From NCBI GenBank assembly GCA_006218045.1, contig VBWB01000022.1:57257-121256 (forward strand): a DNA stretch of 64,000 nucleotides. Direction: 5' to 3'. Below are positions 55,193-63,904 of this stretch, piece by piece. Position 1 is the first letter of the stretch. Every line of letters begins with the position of its first letter. This DNA comes from Stygiobacter sp. GTDB lineage: Bacteria; Pseudomonadota; Alphaproteobacteria; Rhodospirillales; Magnetospirillaceae. The translations under genes were made by a program, and so were the position numbers. Below the pieces are notes generated by a model. That model was given only the letters and a program-made list of their open reading frames with translations, was not told the origin of the DNA and did no database searches.

Positions 55193-56296
55193 CTACCGCA
55201 ACGCCCGGCGCGCCACCACGTGGTCACAGATATCGCCGGTGTCCCACGACGATTTCTTGCCCAGGGCCGCCTGGATCTCCGGCCAGACGCGGTCGAAGGC
55301 GTCGCGCCCCAGGTCACGGAGATGGACCAGGAAATCCCAGGCCGGCGCATCCTTGGAATAGATGCCCAGACGCGACAATTCCACATCGGCGTGAATGCGG
55401 TGCAGATTGACCCGCCGCAGCCCCGCCGCCTTGGTCACATGGCCGGCATCCACCAGCCGGTTCAGGGTTTCGATGGCGTTGACCTCGTGCACCATGGCGG
55501 CGGAAAAGGTGATTTCGTTCAGCCGGTCCAGAATCTGGCGGGCCGAACGCGGCACGCCGTCGCGATGCAGCGGATTGACGGTGACCAGGACCACGTCGTC
55601 ACAGCCCGCCCCGCGCACCTGATCGAGCAGGGGCGACAGCGGCGGATTGCCCATATAGCCGCCGTCCCAGTAATGGCCCTGGCCGATCTCGACGCTGGTG
55701 AGCGCCGTCGGCACGCACAAGGACGCCTTCAGCGCGTCCGGCGACACGGCGCCGTCGACGAAAATCTGGCGGCGGCATTCCTGTACGTCGGTGGCCGCCA
55801 CCAGCACGGCGGGCACTTGGGCCACCGGCGCCGCCAGGATGGCCGGCAATTGCGGGAAGACATCGCGCAACACGCTGTTGAGATAGGTGCCGATGCTGGC
55901 ATCGGCGGGCGACACCCCGGCCGAGGTCATGTCGGCCCAGCGTGCCGCCGGGCTGTCGTCGATGTTCCAGCCCAGGGACAGGCCGATGGCGGCGACGAAG
56001 GGATTGCCGCCCCAAAAGGCAGCCCGCGCGATGGTGGCCCACAATTCCTCGATCTTGCTCTGCCCCGCCTTGGCCATGCGCTTGGCCCGCGCCGTGGCCG
56101 GGCCGGGCAAATCCGCTCCCTCGCGCAGGCCATATGCCAAGGCGGTGGCGTTCAACGCCCCCGACGATGCCCCCGACACCGCCGAAATTTCGATCTTGCC
56201 CGCCGCCACCTGATCGAGCAGACGGTCGAGAACCCCCCAGGAAAAAGCGGCATGCGCGCCGCCGCCTTGCAATGCCAGCGCGATTTTCGCGGCCAT
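55193..56296 (-). CDS. Patatin-like phospholipase family protein
   Basis: This 367-residue protein has a patatin fold. The oxyanion loop LQGGGAHAAF is at residue 8, the nucleophile Ser lies in GASSGA near residue 44, and the catalytic Asp is in WDGGYMGN near residue 210, giving a complete Ser-Asp dyad. Bacterial patatins cleave acyl esters of phospholipids or store polymers such as polyhydroxyalkanoate. No signal peptide is evident, so it probably acts at the inner face of the membrane or on storage granules. It lies 43 bases upstream of dprA on the same strand. Confidence 0.9.
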   Translation of the reverse strand: MAAKIALALQGGGAHAAFSWGVLDRLLDQVAAGKIEISAVSGASSGALNATALAYGLREGADLPGPATARAKRMAKAGQSKIEELWATIARAAFWGGNPFVAAIGLSLGWNIDDSPAARWADMTSAGVSPADASIGTYLNSVLRDVFPQLPAILAAPVAQVPAVLVAATDVQECRRQIFVDGAVSPDALKASLCVPTALTSVEIGQGHYWDGGYMGNPPLSPLLDQVRGAGCDDVVLVTVNPLHRDGVPRSARQILDRLNEITFSAAMVHEVNAIETLNRLVDAGHVTKAAGLRRVNLHRIHADVELSRLGIYSKDAPAWDFLVHLRDLGRDAFDRVWPEIQAALGKKSSWDTGDICDHVVARRALR

Positions 56297-56429
56297 GATC
56301 GGCCTCCCTTCCTTTTTTGCTTAAGGAAAAGCCTACGCCCAACAGGCCATGGCCGGCAATCGTCGGCGTAGACAAATGGTCGGCGCGGTTTATTCTTTAG
56401 CCAAGACTGCAATCGCCTGGGGGAAATCC

Positions 56430-56816
56430 ATGAGCGTGCCGGAACGCAAGACCTTCACCAAGGGCAGCGTCATCTTCAAGGAGGGTGAGAGCGGGCGCGA
56501 GGCCTATCTGCTGCAAAAAGGCAAGGTCCGCATCTTCAAGACGGTGTCCGGCAAGCGTATCACCATCGGCATCGTCCAGCCCGGCCAAGTGTTCGGCGAA
56601 CTGGCGCTGCTCGACAATGGCGGTCGCATGGGGGCCGCGGTGGTGGAAGAAGATGCCCTGTGTCTGGTCATGTCCAAAGCCAGCATCGACCACATGATGA
56701 ACGAAGCCCCCGCCGGACTGGCCACCTTGGTCCATTCGTTGTTGGGTACCATGCGGTCCATGGGCGACGAACTGGCCCAAAGCAAGGCCGAGTTGGAAGA
56801 GTTGCGGAAAAACTAA
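56430..56816 (+). CDS. Stand-alone cyclic nucleotide-binding domain protein
   Basis: This 128-residue protein is a single cyclic-nucleotide-binding domain with no DNA-binding or membrane part. The phosphate-binding cassette reads FGELALLDNGGRMGAAVV (about residues 56-73), with the Glu and Arg that contact the nucleotide, so real ligand binding is plausible. The C-terminus ends in a short coiled-coil-like helix. The ATG at 56430 follows GGGGAAA; upstream codons in frame look non-coding. It diverges from the patatin gene. It may regulate a partner by direct contact. Confidence 0.82.
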   Translation: MSVPERKTFTKGSVIFKEGESGREAYLLQKGKVRIFKTVSGKRITIGIVQPGQVFGELALLDNGGRMGAAVVEEDALCLVMSKASIDHMMNEAPAGLATLVHSLLGTMRSMGDELAQSKAELEELRKN

Positions 56817-56818
56817 TA

Positions 56819-56871
56819 CCAACGGTCGAGCCTTCGACCGTTGGACGGGCGCAAGCGCGCCTTATGGCGCG
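56819..56871. repeat. Two tandem hairpins after the cNMP-binding gene
   Basis: A perfect 11-base stem (56819-56829 with 56834-56844) is followed by a second six-base stem, CGCGCC-TTAT-GGCGCG (56856-56871). Neither has a T-tract, so this looks like a palindromic intergenic element, not a textbook terminator. The 185-base gap to the HPP gene holds these hairpins and an AT-rich block. Confidence 0.55.
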
Positions 56872-56961
56872 TAAGCCAAGGCGGACGGAGGTCAGGCGTT
56901 CCGGCCATTGATATAAGTGATACAAACTTAGGCAGGGTTGCCTTTTTTTGCGCCACTATAT

Positions 56962-56978
56962 ATGTATTCAATATACAT
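56962..56978. promoter_or_regulatory. AT-rich palindrome upstream of HPP gene
   Basis: ATGTAT-N5-ATACAT lies within a pure AT-rich stretch (56955-56983) in otherwise GC-rich DNA, directly before the HPP gene. It could be a promoter with an overlapping operator. Confidence 0.4.
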
Positions 56979-57001
56979 TATATGTGAGCGAGGGCCCTGC
57001 T

Positions 57002-57517
57002 TTGCGCCATTTCTTCCGCCGCCATCAGCCCGTCGCCTGCCGCCTGACCCCGTGGAAGGCCGGGCTGGGCGGAATCGCCGTCATCGCCGCCTGCGCCCTC
57101 TTGGCGCAATGGCTGGGCAATCCGCTGCAAATCGCCCCGCTGGCGGCCTCGGCGGTGCTGGTCTTCGCCGCCCCCGACAGCCCCATGGCCCAGCCGGCCA
57201 ACGTCATCGGCGGCCATCTGCTGGCCACCATCATCGCCCTGCTGACGGCGGAGTTCCTGCCGCAGACTTGGTGGGCCATGGCCTTGGCGGTGGGTCTGTC
57301 CATCGCCCTGATGGCGGCGGCACGGCTGACCCATCCGCCCGCCGGCGCCGATGCCCTGGTGGTCGCCGCCCTGCATCCGGGCTGGTCCTATCTGCTGTTT
57401 CCCATTCTTTTCGGCAGCATCCTGGTGGTCGCCGCCGCCGTCTTGCTGCATCGCGTGCTGCCGCCGCGCCGGCTGTATCCGCTGCCGCCGCCGGTCGAGG
57501 ACGGCGCCGGGGCCTGA
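57002..57517 (+). CDS. HPP family membrane protein
   Basis: This 171-residue inner-membrane protein belongs to the HPP family, named for the His-Pro-Pro motif, seen here in RLTHPPAGADAL near residue 106. It has four to five helices. Cyanobacterial and plant members transport nitrite; most bacterial ones are uncharacterised. The start is uncertain: the TTG at 57002 has GAGGG seven bases upstream, while the GTG at 56984 has no ribosome site but is the more common codon. It precedes the AEC transporter gene by 49 bases on the same strand. Confidence 0.82.
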   Translation: MRHFFRRHQPVACRLTPWKAGLGGIAVIAACALLAQWLGNPLQIAPLAASAVLVFAAPDSPMAQPANVIGGHLLATIIALLTAEFLPQTWWAMALAVGLSIALMAAARLTHPPAGADALVVAALHPGWSYLLFPILFGSILVVAAAVLLHRVLPPRRLYPLPPPVEDGAGA

Positions 57518-57566
57518 GGATTTCCCCAGCTTGATAGGCCCGCGATGTTAAGGCGTAATCGCCGTC

Positions 57567-58505
57567 ATGCTGACCATTCTTGCCGCCATCGCCCCCAATT
57601 TCCTGCTGATCCTGCTGGGCTGGCTGCTGCGCACCCGCCGGATGCTCGATGGACATTTCTGGCTGCAAACGGAAAAGCTGACCTATTTCATCCTGTTCCC
57701 GGCCTTGCTGGTCACCAATCTGGCCGAAGCCCGCCTGGACGGCCTGCCGGTGGCCGCCATTCTCGGCGCCCACGGCCTGGGCATCAGCTTGGTGCTGGGT
57801 CTGCTGGTGCTGCCGGCAAGAATAGTGTCGCCGCGCCTGCGTGCCGACGGCCCGGCCTTTACCTCGCTGTTCCAAGGGGCGGTGCGGCCCAACACCTATG
57901 TGGGCTTCGCCATCGCCGCCGCCATCTGGGGACCGCATGGGGTGACGGTGACCGCCTTGGCCTCGTCCCTGGTCATTCCGCTGGTCAATCTTTATTGCGT
58001 CACCGCCCTGATCCGCTGGGGCGCCGGCGACGGCAAACGCGGCCTGGGCGCCACCTTGCTGGCCATCGCCAGGAACCCGCTGATCCTGGCCTGCCTCATC
58101 GGCGCGGCCCTCAACCTGTCGGGCATCGGCCTGCCGCCGATCATCGGGCCGCTGCTGAAAACCCTGGCCCAGGCGTCGCTGGCCCTGGGGCTGCTGTGCG
58201 TCGGTGCTGGACTGGAGTTTTCCGCCCTGCGCGGCGCCCGTGGTCCGATGGCCATGGCGTTGGGACTGAAACTGGCGGTGATGCCGCTGGTGGTCGGCGC
58301 CCTGGGCTGGAGCTTCGGCCTGACCGGCACCACCTTGGCGGTCACCGTCACCTACGCGGCCCTGCCGGTGGCGGCCAACGCCTATATCCTGGCCCGCCAG
58401 ATGGGTGGCGACCATGCCTTGACCGCCGCCATCATCACCGCCTCGACCATGGCCGCCGCCATCAGCCTGCCGCTGGTGACGCTGTTGATCGGTCACTTGC
58501 CCTGA
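57567..58505 (+). CDS. AEC family transporter
   Basis: This 312-residue inner-membrane carrier belongs to the auxin efflux carrier family, with about ten helices. It has TYFILFPALLVTNLAEA near residue 38 and VRPNTYVGFAIAAAIWG near 109, the family's signature region, and ALPVAANAYILARQMGG near the end. It is a distant paralogue of the lactate-operon carrier at 19849 (same length, different sequence). Substrates in the family are small organic acids; nothing nearby fixes this one. The following gene is rnr, 25 bases downstream. Confidence 0.85.
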   Translation: MLTILAAIAPNFLLILLGWLLRTRRMLDGHFWLQTEKLTYFILFPALLVTNLAEARLDGLPVAAILGAHGLGISLVLGLLVLPARIVSPRLRADGPAFTSLFQGAVRPNTYVGFAIAAAIWGPHGVTVTALASSLVIPLVNLYCVTALIRWGAGDGKRGLGATLLAIARNPLILACLIGAALNLSGIGLPPIIGPLLKTLAQASLALGLLCVGAGLEFSALRGARGPMAMALGLKLAVMPLVVGALGWSFGLTGTTLAVTVTYAALPVAANAYILARQMGGDHALTAAIITASTMAAAISLPLVTLLIGHLP

Positions 58506-58530
58506 ACCGGCGGCGGAGGTACGGTCAGGC

Positions 58531-60747
58531 ATGACCATGCCCAAACGCCCCAAGATCAAACCGGTGCCCTCCAAGCAGGAGGTGCTGGACTTCATCCGCT
58601 CGCAGCCCGGCCACGTCGGCAAGCGCGAACTGGCCCGCGCCTTCAACCTGAAGGGCGCCGACAAGATCATGCTGAAGGCGGTGCTGAAGGAACTGGAAGG
58701 CGAAGGCAGTGTCCAGCGCGGCGCCAAACGGAGTTTCGCCCAGCCCGGCGCCCTGCCCGACGTGTCGGTGGTGGAAATCACCGGCGCCGACACCGACGGC
58801 GAATTGCTGGCCCGGCTGGTGGCGTGGGAGCAGGACGGTCGTCCGCCGCGCATCTACATGGCGCCGTGGCGCAAGGGCGAGCTGACCGTGGGGGTGGGCG
58901 ACAAGGTGCTGGCCAAGCTGCGCCGCATCCGCGCCGACGCCTACGAGGCCAAGCCCATCCGCGTCGTCGGCGAAGCCCGCGCCCGCGTGCTGGGGGTGTA
59001 CGAGACCATGCCCGACGGCTCGGGCCGCATCCACCCGACCTCGCGCAAGGAACGATCCGATTACATCGTCCCCAAGGGCGAGAACGGCGGGGCCGAAGCG
59101 GGCGAACTGGTGATGGGCGATCTGTTGCCCGGACGCCTGTACGGCCTGCGCCAGGTGGTGGTCAAGGAACGCCTGGGCCGCATGGGCGCACCCAAATCGG
59201 TGTCGCTGGTGGCCATCCACACCAACGACATCCCGTTCGAGTTTCCCGCCGACGCCCTGACCCAGGCGAAGAAGGCCGGCGCCGCCACCTTGGAGCACCG
59301 CGTCGATCTGCGCGACCTGCCCTTGGTCACCATCGACGGCGAGGACGCCCGCGATTTCGACGACGCGGTGTGGGCCGAGCCCGATCCTGACCCCAACAAT
59401 GCCGGCGGCTGGCATTGCATGGTGGCCATCGCCGATGTCTCCTGGTACGTGCGCCCCGCCGACGCCCTGGACAAGGAGGCGTTCAAGCGCGGCAATTCCG
59501 TCTATTTCCCCGATCGCGTCGTCCCCATGCTGCCCGAGGAATTGTCCAACGGCTGGTGTTCGCTTCGGCCCGACGAGGATCGCGGCTGTCTGGCCGTGCG
59601 CTTCTGGCTGGACCGGGACGGCAACAAGCTCCGGCACAAATTCATGCGCGCCATGATGCGCTCCGCCGCCCGGCTGACCTATCATCAGGTGCAAAAAGCT
59701 CGTGACGGCCTGACCGACGACTTGACCGGACCGCTGGCCGGGCCGGTGATCGCGCCGCTTTACGGTGCCTGGGCGGCGCTGCTGGACGCCCGCAAGCGCC
59801 GTGGCGTGCTTGAGCTCGACATCCCCGAGCGGAAAGTGGACATCGACGAAAGCGGTCGCGTGCTGGGCATCAAGGTGCGCGATCGCTTCGACAGCCATCG
59901 GCTGATCGAGGATTTCATGATCCAGGCCAATGTCTGCGCCGCCGAGGAACTGGAACGGGTGCACAAGCCGTGCATGTACCGCATCCACGACCAACCGTCC
60001 CTGGAAAAGCTGGATGGCTTGCGCGAGTTCCTGCGCTCCATGGATTTGTCGCTGCCCAAGGGCCAAGCCTTGCGCCCGGCGCAGTTGAACCAGATCCTGG
60101 AGAAGGTCAAGGACGGCCCCAACGAGGTGCTGGTCAACGAAGTCATGCTGCGCAGTCAGGCCCAGGCGGTGTATTCGCCGGAAAATATCGGCCATTTCGG
60201 CCTGGGACTGGCCCGTTATGCCCATTTCACCTCGCCCATCCGCCGCTATGCCGACCTGCTGGTCCATCGCGCCCTGGTGTCGGGGCTGCACTTGGGCGAA
60301 GGCGGCTTGCCGCCGGATTGTGTGGGGCAATTCCCCGAATGGGGCGAGCATATCTCCATCACCGAACGGCGGGCGGCGGTGGCCGAGCGCGAGGCGGTGG
60401 ACCGTTACGTCACCGCCTTCCTGTCCGACCGGGTCGGTGCCGGCTTCCGCGCCAAGGTGTCGGGGGTGACCCGTTTCGGCCTGTTCGTCACCCTGGTCGA
60501 TACCGGCGCCGACGGCCTGATCCCCATCGGCACCCTGCCCGAGGATTTCTATGTCCATGACGAGGTGCATCATTGCCTGGTCGGCAAACGCACCCGCAAG
60601 ACCTTCCAGTTGGGGCAATTGCTGGACGTGGTGCTGCACGAAGCCAATGCGCTGACCGGATCCATGGTCTTTCAACTGGAGGGATCGACCCCACGGGCCG
60701 CCACCGGGCCGCGCCGACCGCCGCCGCACAATAGAGGGCGACGATAA
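58531..60747 (+). CDS. rnr: Ribonuclease R
   Basis: RNase R degrades structured RNA from the 3' end. The 738-residue protein has an N-terminal helix-turn-helix (about 12-65), cold-shock domains, an RNB catalytic domain (about 255-590) and an S1 domain (about 635-715; FRAKVSGVTRFGLFVTL). The catalytic aspartates are in DGEDARDFDDAVW near residue 270. SPIRRYADLLVHRAL marks the end of the RNB part. The tail is short and basic. The next gene, an S41 protease, starts 20 bases downstream. Confidence 0.96.
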   Translation: MTMPKRPKIKPVPSKQEVLDFIRSQPGHVGKRELARAFNLKGADKIMLKAVLKELEGEGSVQRGAKRSFAQPGALPDVSVVEITGADTDGELLARLVAWEQDGRPPRIYMAPWRKGELTVGVGDKVLAKLRRIRADAYEAKPIRVVGEARARVLGVYETMPDGSGRIHPTSRKERSDYIVPKGENGGAEAGELVMGDLLPGRLYGLRQVVVKERLGRMGAPKSVSLVAIHTNDIPFEFPADALTQAKKAGAATLEHRVDLRDLPLVTIDGEDARDFDDAVWAEPDPDPNNAGGWHCMVAIADVSWYVRPADALDKEAFKRGNSVYFPDRVVPMLPEELSNGWCSLRPDEDRGCLAVRFWLDRDGNKLRHKFMRAMMRSAARLTYHQVQKARDGLTDDLTGPLAGPVIAPLYGAWAALLDARKRRGVLELDIPERKVDIDESGRVLGIKVRDRFDSHRLIEDFMIQANVCAAEELERVHKPCMYRIHDQPSLEKLDGLREFLRSMDLSLPKGQALRPAQLNQILEKVKDGPNEVLVNEVMLRSQAQAVYSPENIGHFGLGLARYAHFTSPIRRYADLLVHRALVSGLHLGEGGLPPDCVGQFPEWGEHISITERRAAVAEREAVDRYVTAFLSDRVGAGFRAKVSGVTRFGLFVTLVDTGADGLIPIGTLPEDFYVHDEVHHCLVGKRTRKTFQLGQLLDVVLHEANALTGSMVFQLEGSTPRAATGPRRPPPHNRGRR

Positions 60748-60767
60748 AAACCCTGTACCAAAGACGG

Positions 60768-62429
60768 ATGAGAACGCATATTAGCGTCATCTTTCATCGG
60801 AGGTTCACTCAGGTGCGTCGCCCTCCCGTTATTGGTTGGATCATCGCGGCATCCGTGCTGCTGATGGGGGCAAGCGCGCCGGTCATTCCCGGCATCGGCG
60901 GCATGGGGGCGCCCTACGACACCGTCGAGGCCGAGCGCACCTTCGATTTCGGCTACCGCGCCATTCTTGACCGCACCTTGGAAAATACCCAGGCCGGCAC
61001 CCTGGCCCTGGAGGGGCTGCGCGGCTTGAGCAGCATCGATCCCAGCATCGCCTTGACCAGCCTGGACGGCAAATTGCTGTTGAGCTCGGCCCGCAACGTG
61101 GTGGCCGAATATCCGTTGCCCGACGCGGGCGACGTGCGCGGCTGGTCACGTCTGACCGTCACCGTGGCCCTGGACGCGCGCGGCCTGTCGGAAAGCTTGC
61201 GCGATGCCGACCCTGAACGCATTTACGAAGCGGTGTTCGACGCCATCCTGTCGCGGCTGGATCTCTATTCCCGCTATTCCGGCGCCCGCGAGGCGCGGGA
61301 ATTGCGCGCCAACCGCAACGGCTTCGGCGGCATCGGCATCCGCTTCGAGTTGGCCGACGGCGATATCCGCATCACCGAGGTGATGGCCGATTCACCCGCC
61401 GGCAAGGCCGGCCTGCTGGCGGGCGACCTGCTGACCCATGTGGACGGCCAACCGGTTTCCGGCCTGTCGCGCGACGAATTGTCCAGGCGCCTGCGCGGCC
61501 CCGTCGACAGCCGCATCAATGTCGGCATCCGCCGCGGCTACAAGCCCATGGATCTGGCGCTCCGCCGTGACCTGATCGTCCCCGAGACCGTGCACACCGC
61601 CTTTGCCGACGGTATCGGCGTGTTCCGCCTGACCGGCTTCAACAAATCCACCGCAGACACCCTGCGCCGCGACCTGCTGGCCCTGCGCCAGACCCACGGC
61701 GATGCCCTGACCGGGGTGGTTGTCGACATGCGCGGTAATCCCGGCGGTTTTCTGGATCAGGCGGTCGAGGTGGCCGATCTGTTCATCGGCGACGGCCCAA
61801 TCATTTCGACCCGCGGTCGCCATCCGCTGTCCAACCAATCCTACGACGCCCGCCCCGGCGATATCGGCGAGGACTTGCCGGTGGCGGTGATCATGGACGG
61901 CAAGGCCGCCTCGGCCGCCGAGATCGTCGCCGCCGCCCTGCAAGATGCCGGACACGGCGTGGTGATCGGCACCTCGTCCTATGGCAAGGGCACGGTGCAA
62001 AGCCTGATCGAACTGCCCAACCAGGGCGAGTTGCACCTGACCTGGTCGCGCTTCCACGCGCCGTCCGGCTATGCCCTGCACGGCCTGGGGGTGCGCCCCA
62101 ATATCTGCACCTCGGGCCAGGACAGCGACCCCCAGACCCTGGCGCAATCCGTAAGCACCCCCAGCGCCGCCAGCTCGGTCAGCACCCAGTTGGCGCAATG
62201 GCGGCAATCGGGCATCGACGATCATGCCGTCCGCGCCGTCTTGCGCGACCGCTGCCCGGCCCAAGCCCATGTGGATGGCGACCGCGACATGGCGGTGGCC
62301 CGCCTGCTGATCGCCGATCCGGTGCTCTATGGCGCCGCCCTGGCCCTGTCGGCCCCGACCGGCCTCTCCGCCGCCCAGATCATCCTCCCCATCGACCGCC
62401 CCGCCGCCACAGGAGCACGAGGAAATTGA
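60768..62429 (+). CDS. S41 family carboxyl-terminal processing protease
   Basis: This 553-residue exported protease has a signal peptide or anchor (about residues 17-40), a PDZ domain (about 185-260; VMADSPAGKAGLLAGDLL) and an S41 catalytic domain. The catalytic Ser lies in DGKAASAAEIVA near residue 382 and the Lys in SYGKGTVQS near 405; GNPGGFLDQAV is the usual substrate-site segment. Such proteases trim periplasmic proteins. The ATG at 60768 has a poor ribosome site; a GTG at 60813 after GGAGG is an alternative. The stop overlaps the GGDEF gene start by four bases. Confidence 0.9.
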   Translation: MRTHISVIFHRRFTQVRRPPVIGWIIAASVLLMGASAPVIPGIGGMGAPYDTVEAERTFDFGYRAILDRTLENTQAGTLALEGLRGLSSIDPSIALTSLDGKLLLSSARNVVAEYPLPDAGDVRGWSRLTVTVALDARGLSESLRDADPERIYEAVFDAILSRLDLYSRYSGAREARELRANRNGFGGIGIRFELADGDIRITEVMADSPAGKAGLLAGDLLTHVDGQPVSGLSRDELSRRLRGPVDSRINVGIRRGYKPMDLALRRDLIVPETVHTAFADGIGVFRLTGFNKSTADTLRRDLLALRQTHGDALTGVVVDMRGNPGGFLDQAVEVADLFIGDGPIISTRGRHPLSNQSYDARPGDIGEDLPVAVIMDGKAASAAEIVAAALQDAGHGVVIGTSSYGKGTVQSLIELPNQGELHLTWSRFHAPSGYALHGLGVRPNICTSGQDSDPQTLAQSVSTPSAASSVSTQLAQWRQSGIDDHAVRAVLRDRCPAQAHVDGDRDMAVARLLIADPVLYGAALALSAPTGLSAAQIILPIDRPAATGARGN

Positions 62430-63487
62430 TCCGCGCCCCCCAGGCTGCCAAACCGCAAGGCAGCCGGATCGACCTGCAAAGCGTGATGGAATCGGTGGTC
62501 CGTATCACCGAGCAACGCAGCCGCGAAAACCTTGAATACTGTCTGGTCACCACCTTGCTGGAACTGACCAGCCTGCACCGGGTGGCCATCTCGCGCCCGT
62601 TGATGCGCCCTGACGGCCTGCACGTGGAAACCGTGGCCGTCGCCGAGATCGGCAAGGGATTGGTCAACAGCAACGACATCACGCCCTTGGAGCAGGACCA
62701 TCTGGTGGCCCAGGCCTGGGCCTTGGGCGAAGAAGCCCGCCTGGCCGGGGCCGACGGCCTGGTGCGGCTGTGCCTGCCCATTTCCGGCCAGGGCGAGGAG
62801 GTTTCCGCCTTCCTGTCCATCGAGACCCGCAGCGACCCGGGCCCGGTTCTCGATCTGGTGCGCGGTTTCGCCGCCATCTATCGCAACTTTCTGGCCATCC
62901 TGCGCGAGGCCGAGCGCGACACCCTGACCGGGCTCAAGAACCGCAAGACCTTCGACGAGAAGATCGGGCGCATCATCGCCCAATCGCAAACCCTGGCCCA
63001 GATCGTCCCGGTCGAGCGCCGCCAGCACGAGGACGACGAACAGCATTGGCTGGGCATGCTGGACATCGACCATTTCAAGCGCGTCAACGACACTTTCGGC
63101 CATGTCTTCGGCGACGAGGTGCTGTTGCTGTTCTCGGCCCTGATGCGCAAGGTGTTCCGCTCGGACGATCTGCTGTTCCGTTTCGGCGGCGAGGAATTCG
63201 TCGTCGTCCTCGCCCCCACCAGCGCCCCGCACGCCCAACAGGCCTTCGAGCGCTTCCGCACGGCGGTCGAGGGCTTCGCCTTCCCCCAGGTGGGCCAGGT
63301 GACCGTCAGCGTCGGCTTTGTCGCCATCAAACACGGCGACATCGCCTCGGCGGTGATCGGCCAGGCGGACGAGGCGCTTTACTGGGCCAAGCGCAACGGC
63401 CGCAATCGGGTCTGCCGGTATGAAGATCTGGTGCGGTCCGGCCATATCAAGACGCCCACCGAGGAAGGGGAAATGGAACTGTTTTAG
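62426..63487 (+). CDS. GGDEF-domain diguanylate cyclase
   Basis: This 353-residue cytoplasmic protein has an N-terminal GAF-like region (about 15-160) and a C-terminal GGDEF domain (about 170-340). The active-site motif is RFGGEEF near residue 252. An inhibitory RxxD site (RSDD) sits five residues before it, so it should both make c-di-GMP and be feedback-inhibited. The start is a TTG at 62426 that overlaps the protease stop (TTGA), with AGGAG ten bases upstream; the longer upstream frame runs inside the protease gene. This implies translational coupling to the protease. Confidence 0.88.
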   Translation: MIRAPQAAKPQGSRIDLQSVMESVVRITEQRSRENLEYCLVTTLLELTSLHRVAISRPLMRPDGLHVETVAVAEIGKGLVNSNDITPLEQDHLVAQAWALGEEARLAGADGLVRLCLPISGQGEEVSAFLSIETRSDPGPVLDLVRGFAAIYRNFLAILREAERDTLTGLKNRKTFDEKIGRIIAQSQTLAQIVPVERRQHEDDEQHWLGMLDIDHFKRVNDTFGHVFGDEVLLLFSALMRKVFRSDDLLFRFGGEEFVVVLAPTSAPHAQQAFERFRTAVEGFAFPQVGQVTVSVGFVAIKHGDIASAVIGQADEALYWAKRNGRNRVCRYEDLVRSGHIKTPTEEGEMELF

Positions 63488-63584
63488 GCCAAACCATAAG
63501 AAGGCCTTGACACCCCCGCTGGGATCAGTATCTTCCGCCGCCTACAGTTTCGTACAAAGCACTAACGATTCGGGATTTTTCGCT

Positions 63585-63752
63585 ATGGCCAAGCCTGCCA
63601 CCATCCTCATCAAGCTGGTTAGCTCCGCCGGTACCGGCTTTTTCTACGTGGCGAAGAAGAACCCGCGTAAGACCACGGAAAAGCTGAAGTTCCGCAAGTA
63701 TGACCCCGTCGTGCGCAAGCACGTCGAGTTCAACGAAGCCAAGATCAAGTAG
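63585..63752 (+). CDS. rpmG: 50S ribosomal protein L33
   Basis: L33 is a small protein of the large ribosomal subunit, near the exit site. The 55-residue protein is full length and matches the family throughout: [19 protein letters not shown] and [16 protein letters not shown]. It has no zinc-binding cysteine pairs, so it is the zinc-independent form. The ATG at 63585 is the family start; the frame is open upstream without meaning. A rho-independent terminator follows. Confidence 0.97.
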   Translation: MAKPATILIKLVSSAGTGFFYVAKKNPRKTTEKLKFRKYDPVVRKHVEFNEAKIK

Positions 63753-63782
63753 GCTTCGCGCCAACTCGCTTTCCCAATGGAC

Positions 63783-63820
63783 AAGCGCCCGCCGACCTTG
63801 GTCGACGGGCGCTTTTCTTT
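63783..63820 (+). terminator. Rho-independent terminator after rpmG
   Basis: A nine-base stem (63783-63791 with 63806-63814) with a further small inner pairing is followed by a T-rich tract. It lies 30 bases after the rpmG stop. Confidence 0.85.
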
Positions 63821-63831
63821 GGGTCGCAGCG

Positions 63832-63903
63832 AGAGCTGCGAGCTTTTAATCGGAAACACTTCCACCGCAACACCCGTCACTCCCGCGAAGGCGGGAGGAT
63901 GGA
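63832..63903. repeat. Copy of the intergenic repeat unit, joined to an IS30-type end
   Basis: CTGCGAGCTTTTA at 63836 and the core CGTCACTCCCGCGAAGGCGGGA from 63875 (shown in part) repeat the order seen at 29797-29860. The distal inverted arm found at 29896 is absent; the IS30-like sequence begins instead. Confidence 0.65.
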
Positions 63904-63904
63904 C

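Noticed and set aside
56819..56844. Terminator after the cNMP-binding gene
   Set aside because: The stem is perfect, but no T-tract follows and a second hairpin comes next, so it is listed as a palindromic element.
57231..60729. Long minus-strand frames opposite the AEC transporter and rnr
   Set aside because: They are rich in His, Gln and Gly, as expected from the reverse of GC-rich coding sequence, and oppose clearly recognised proteins.
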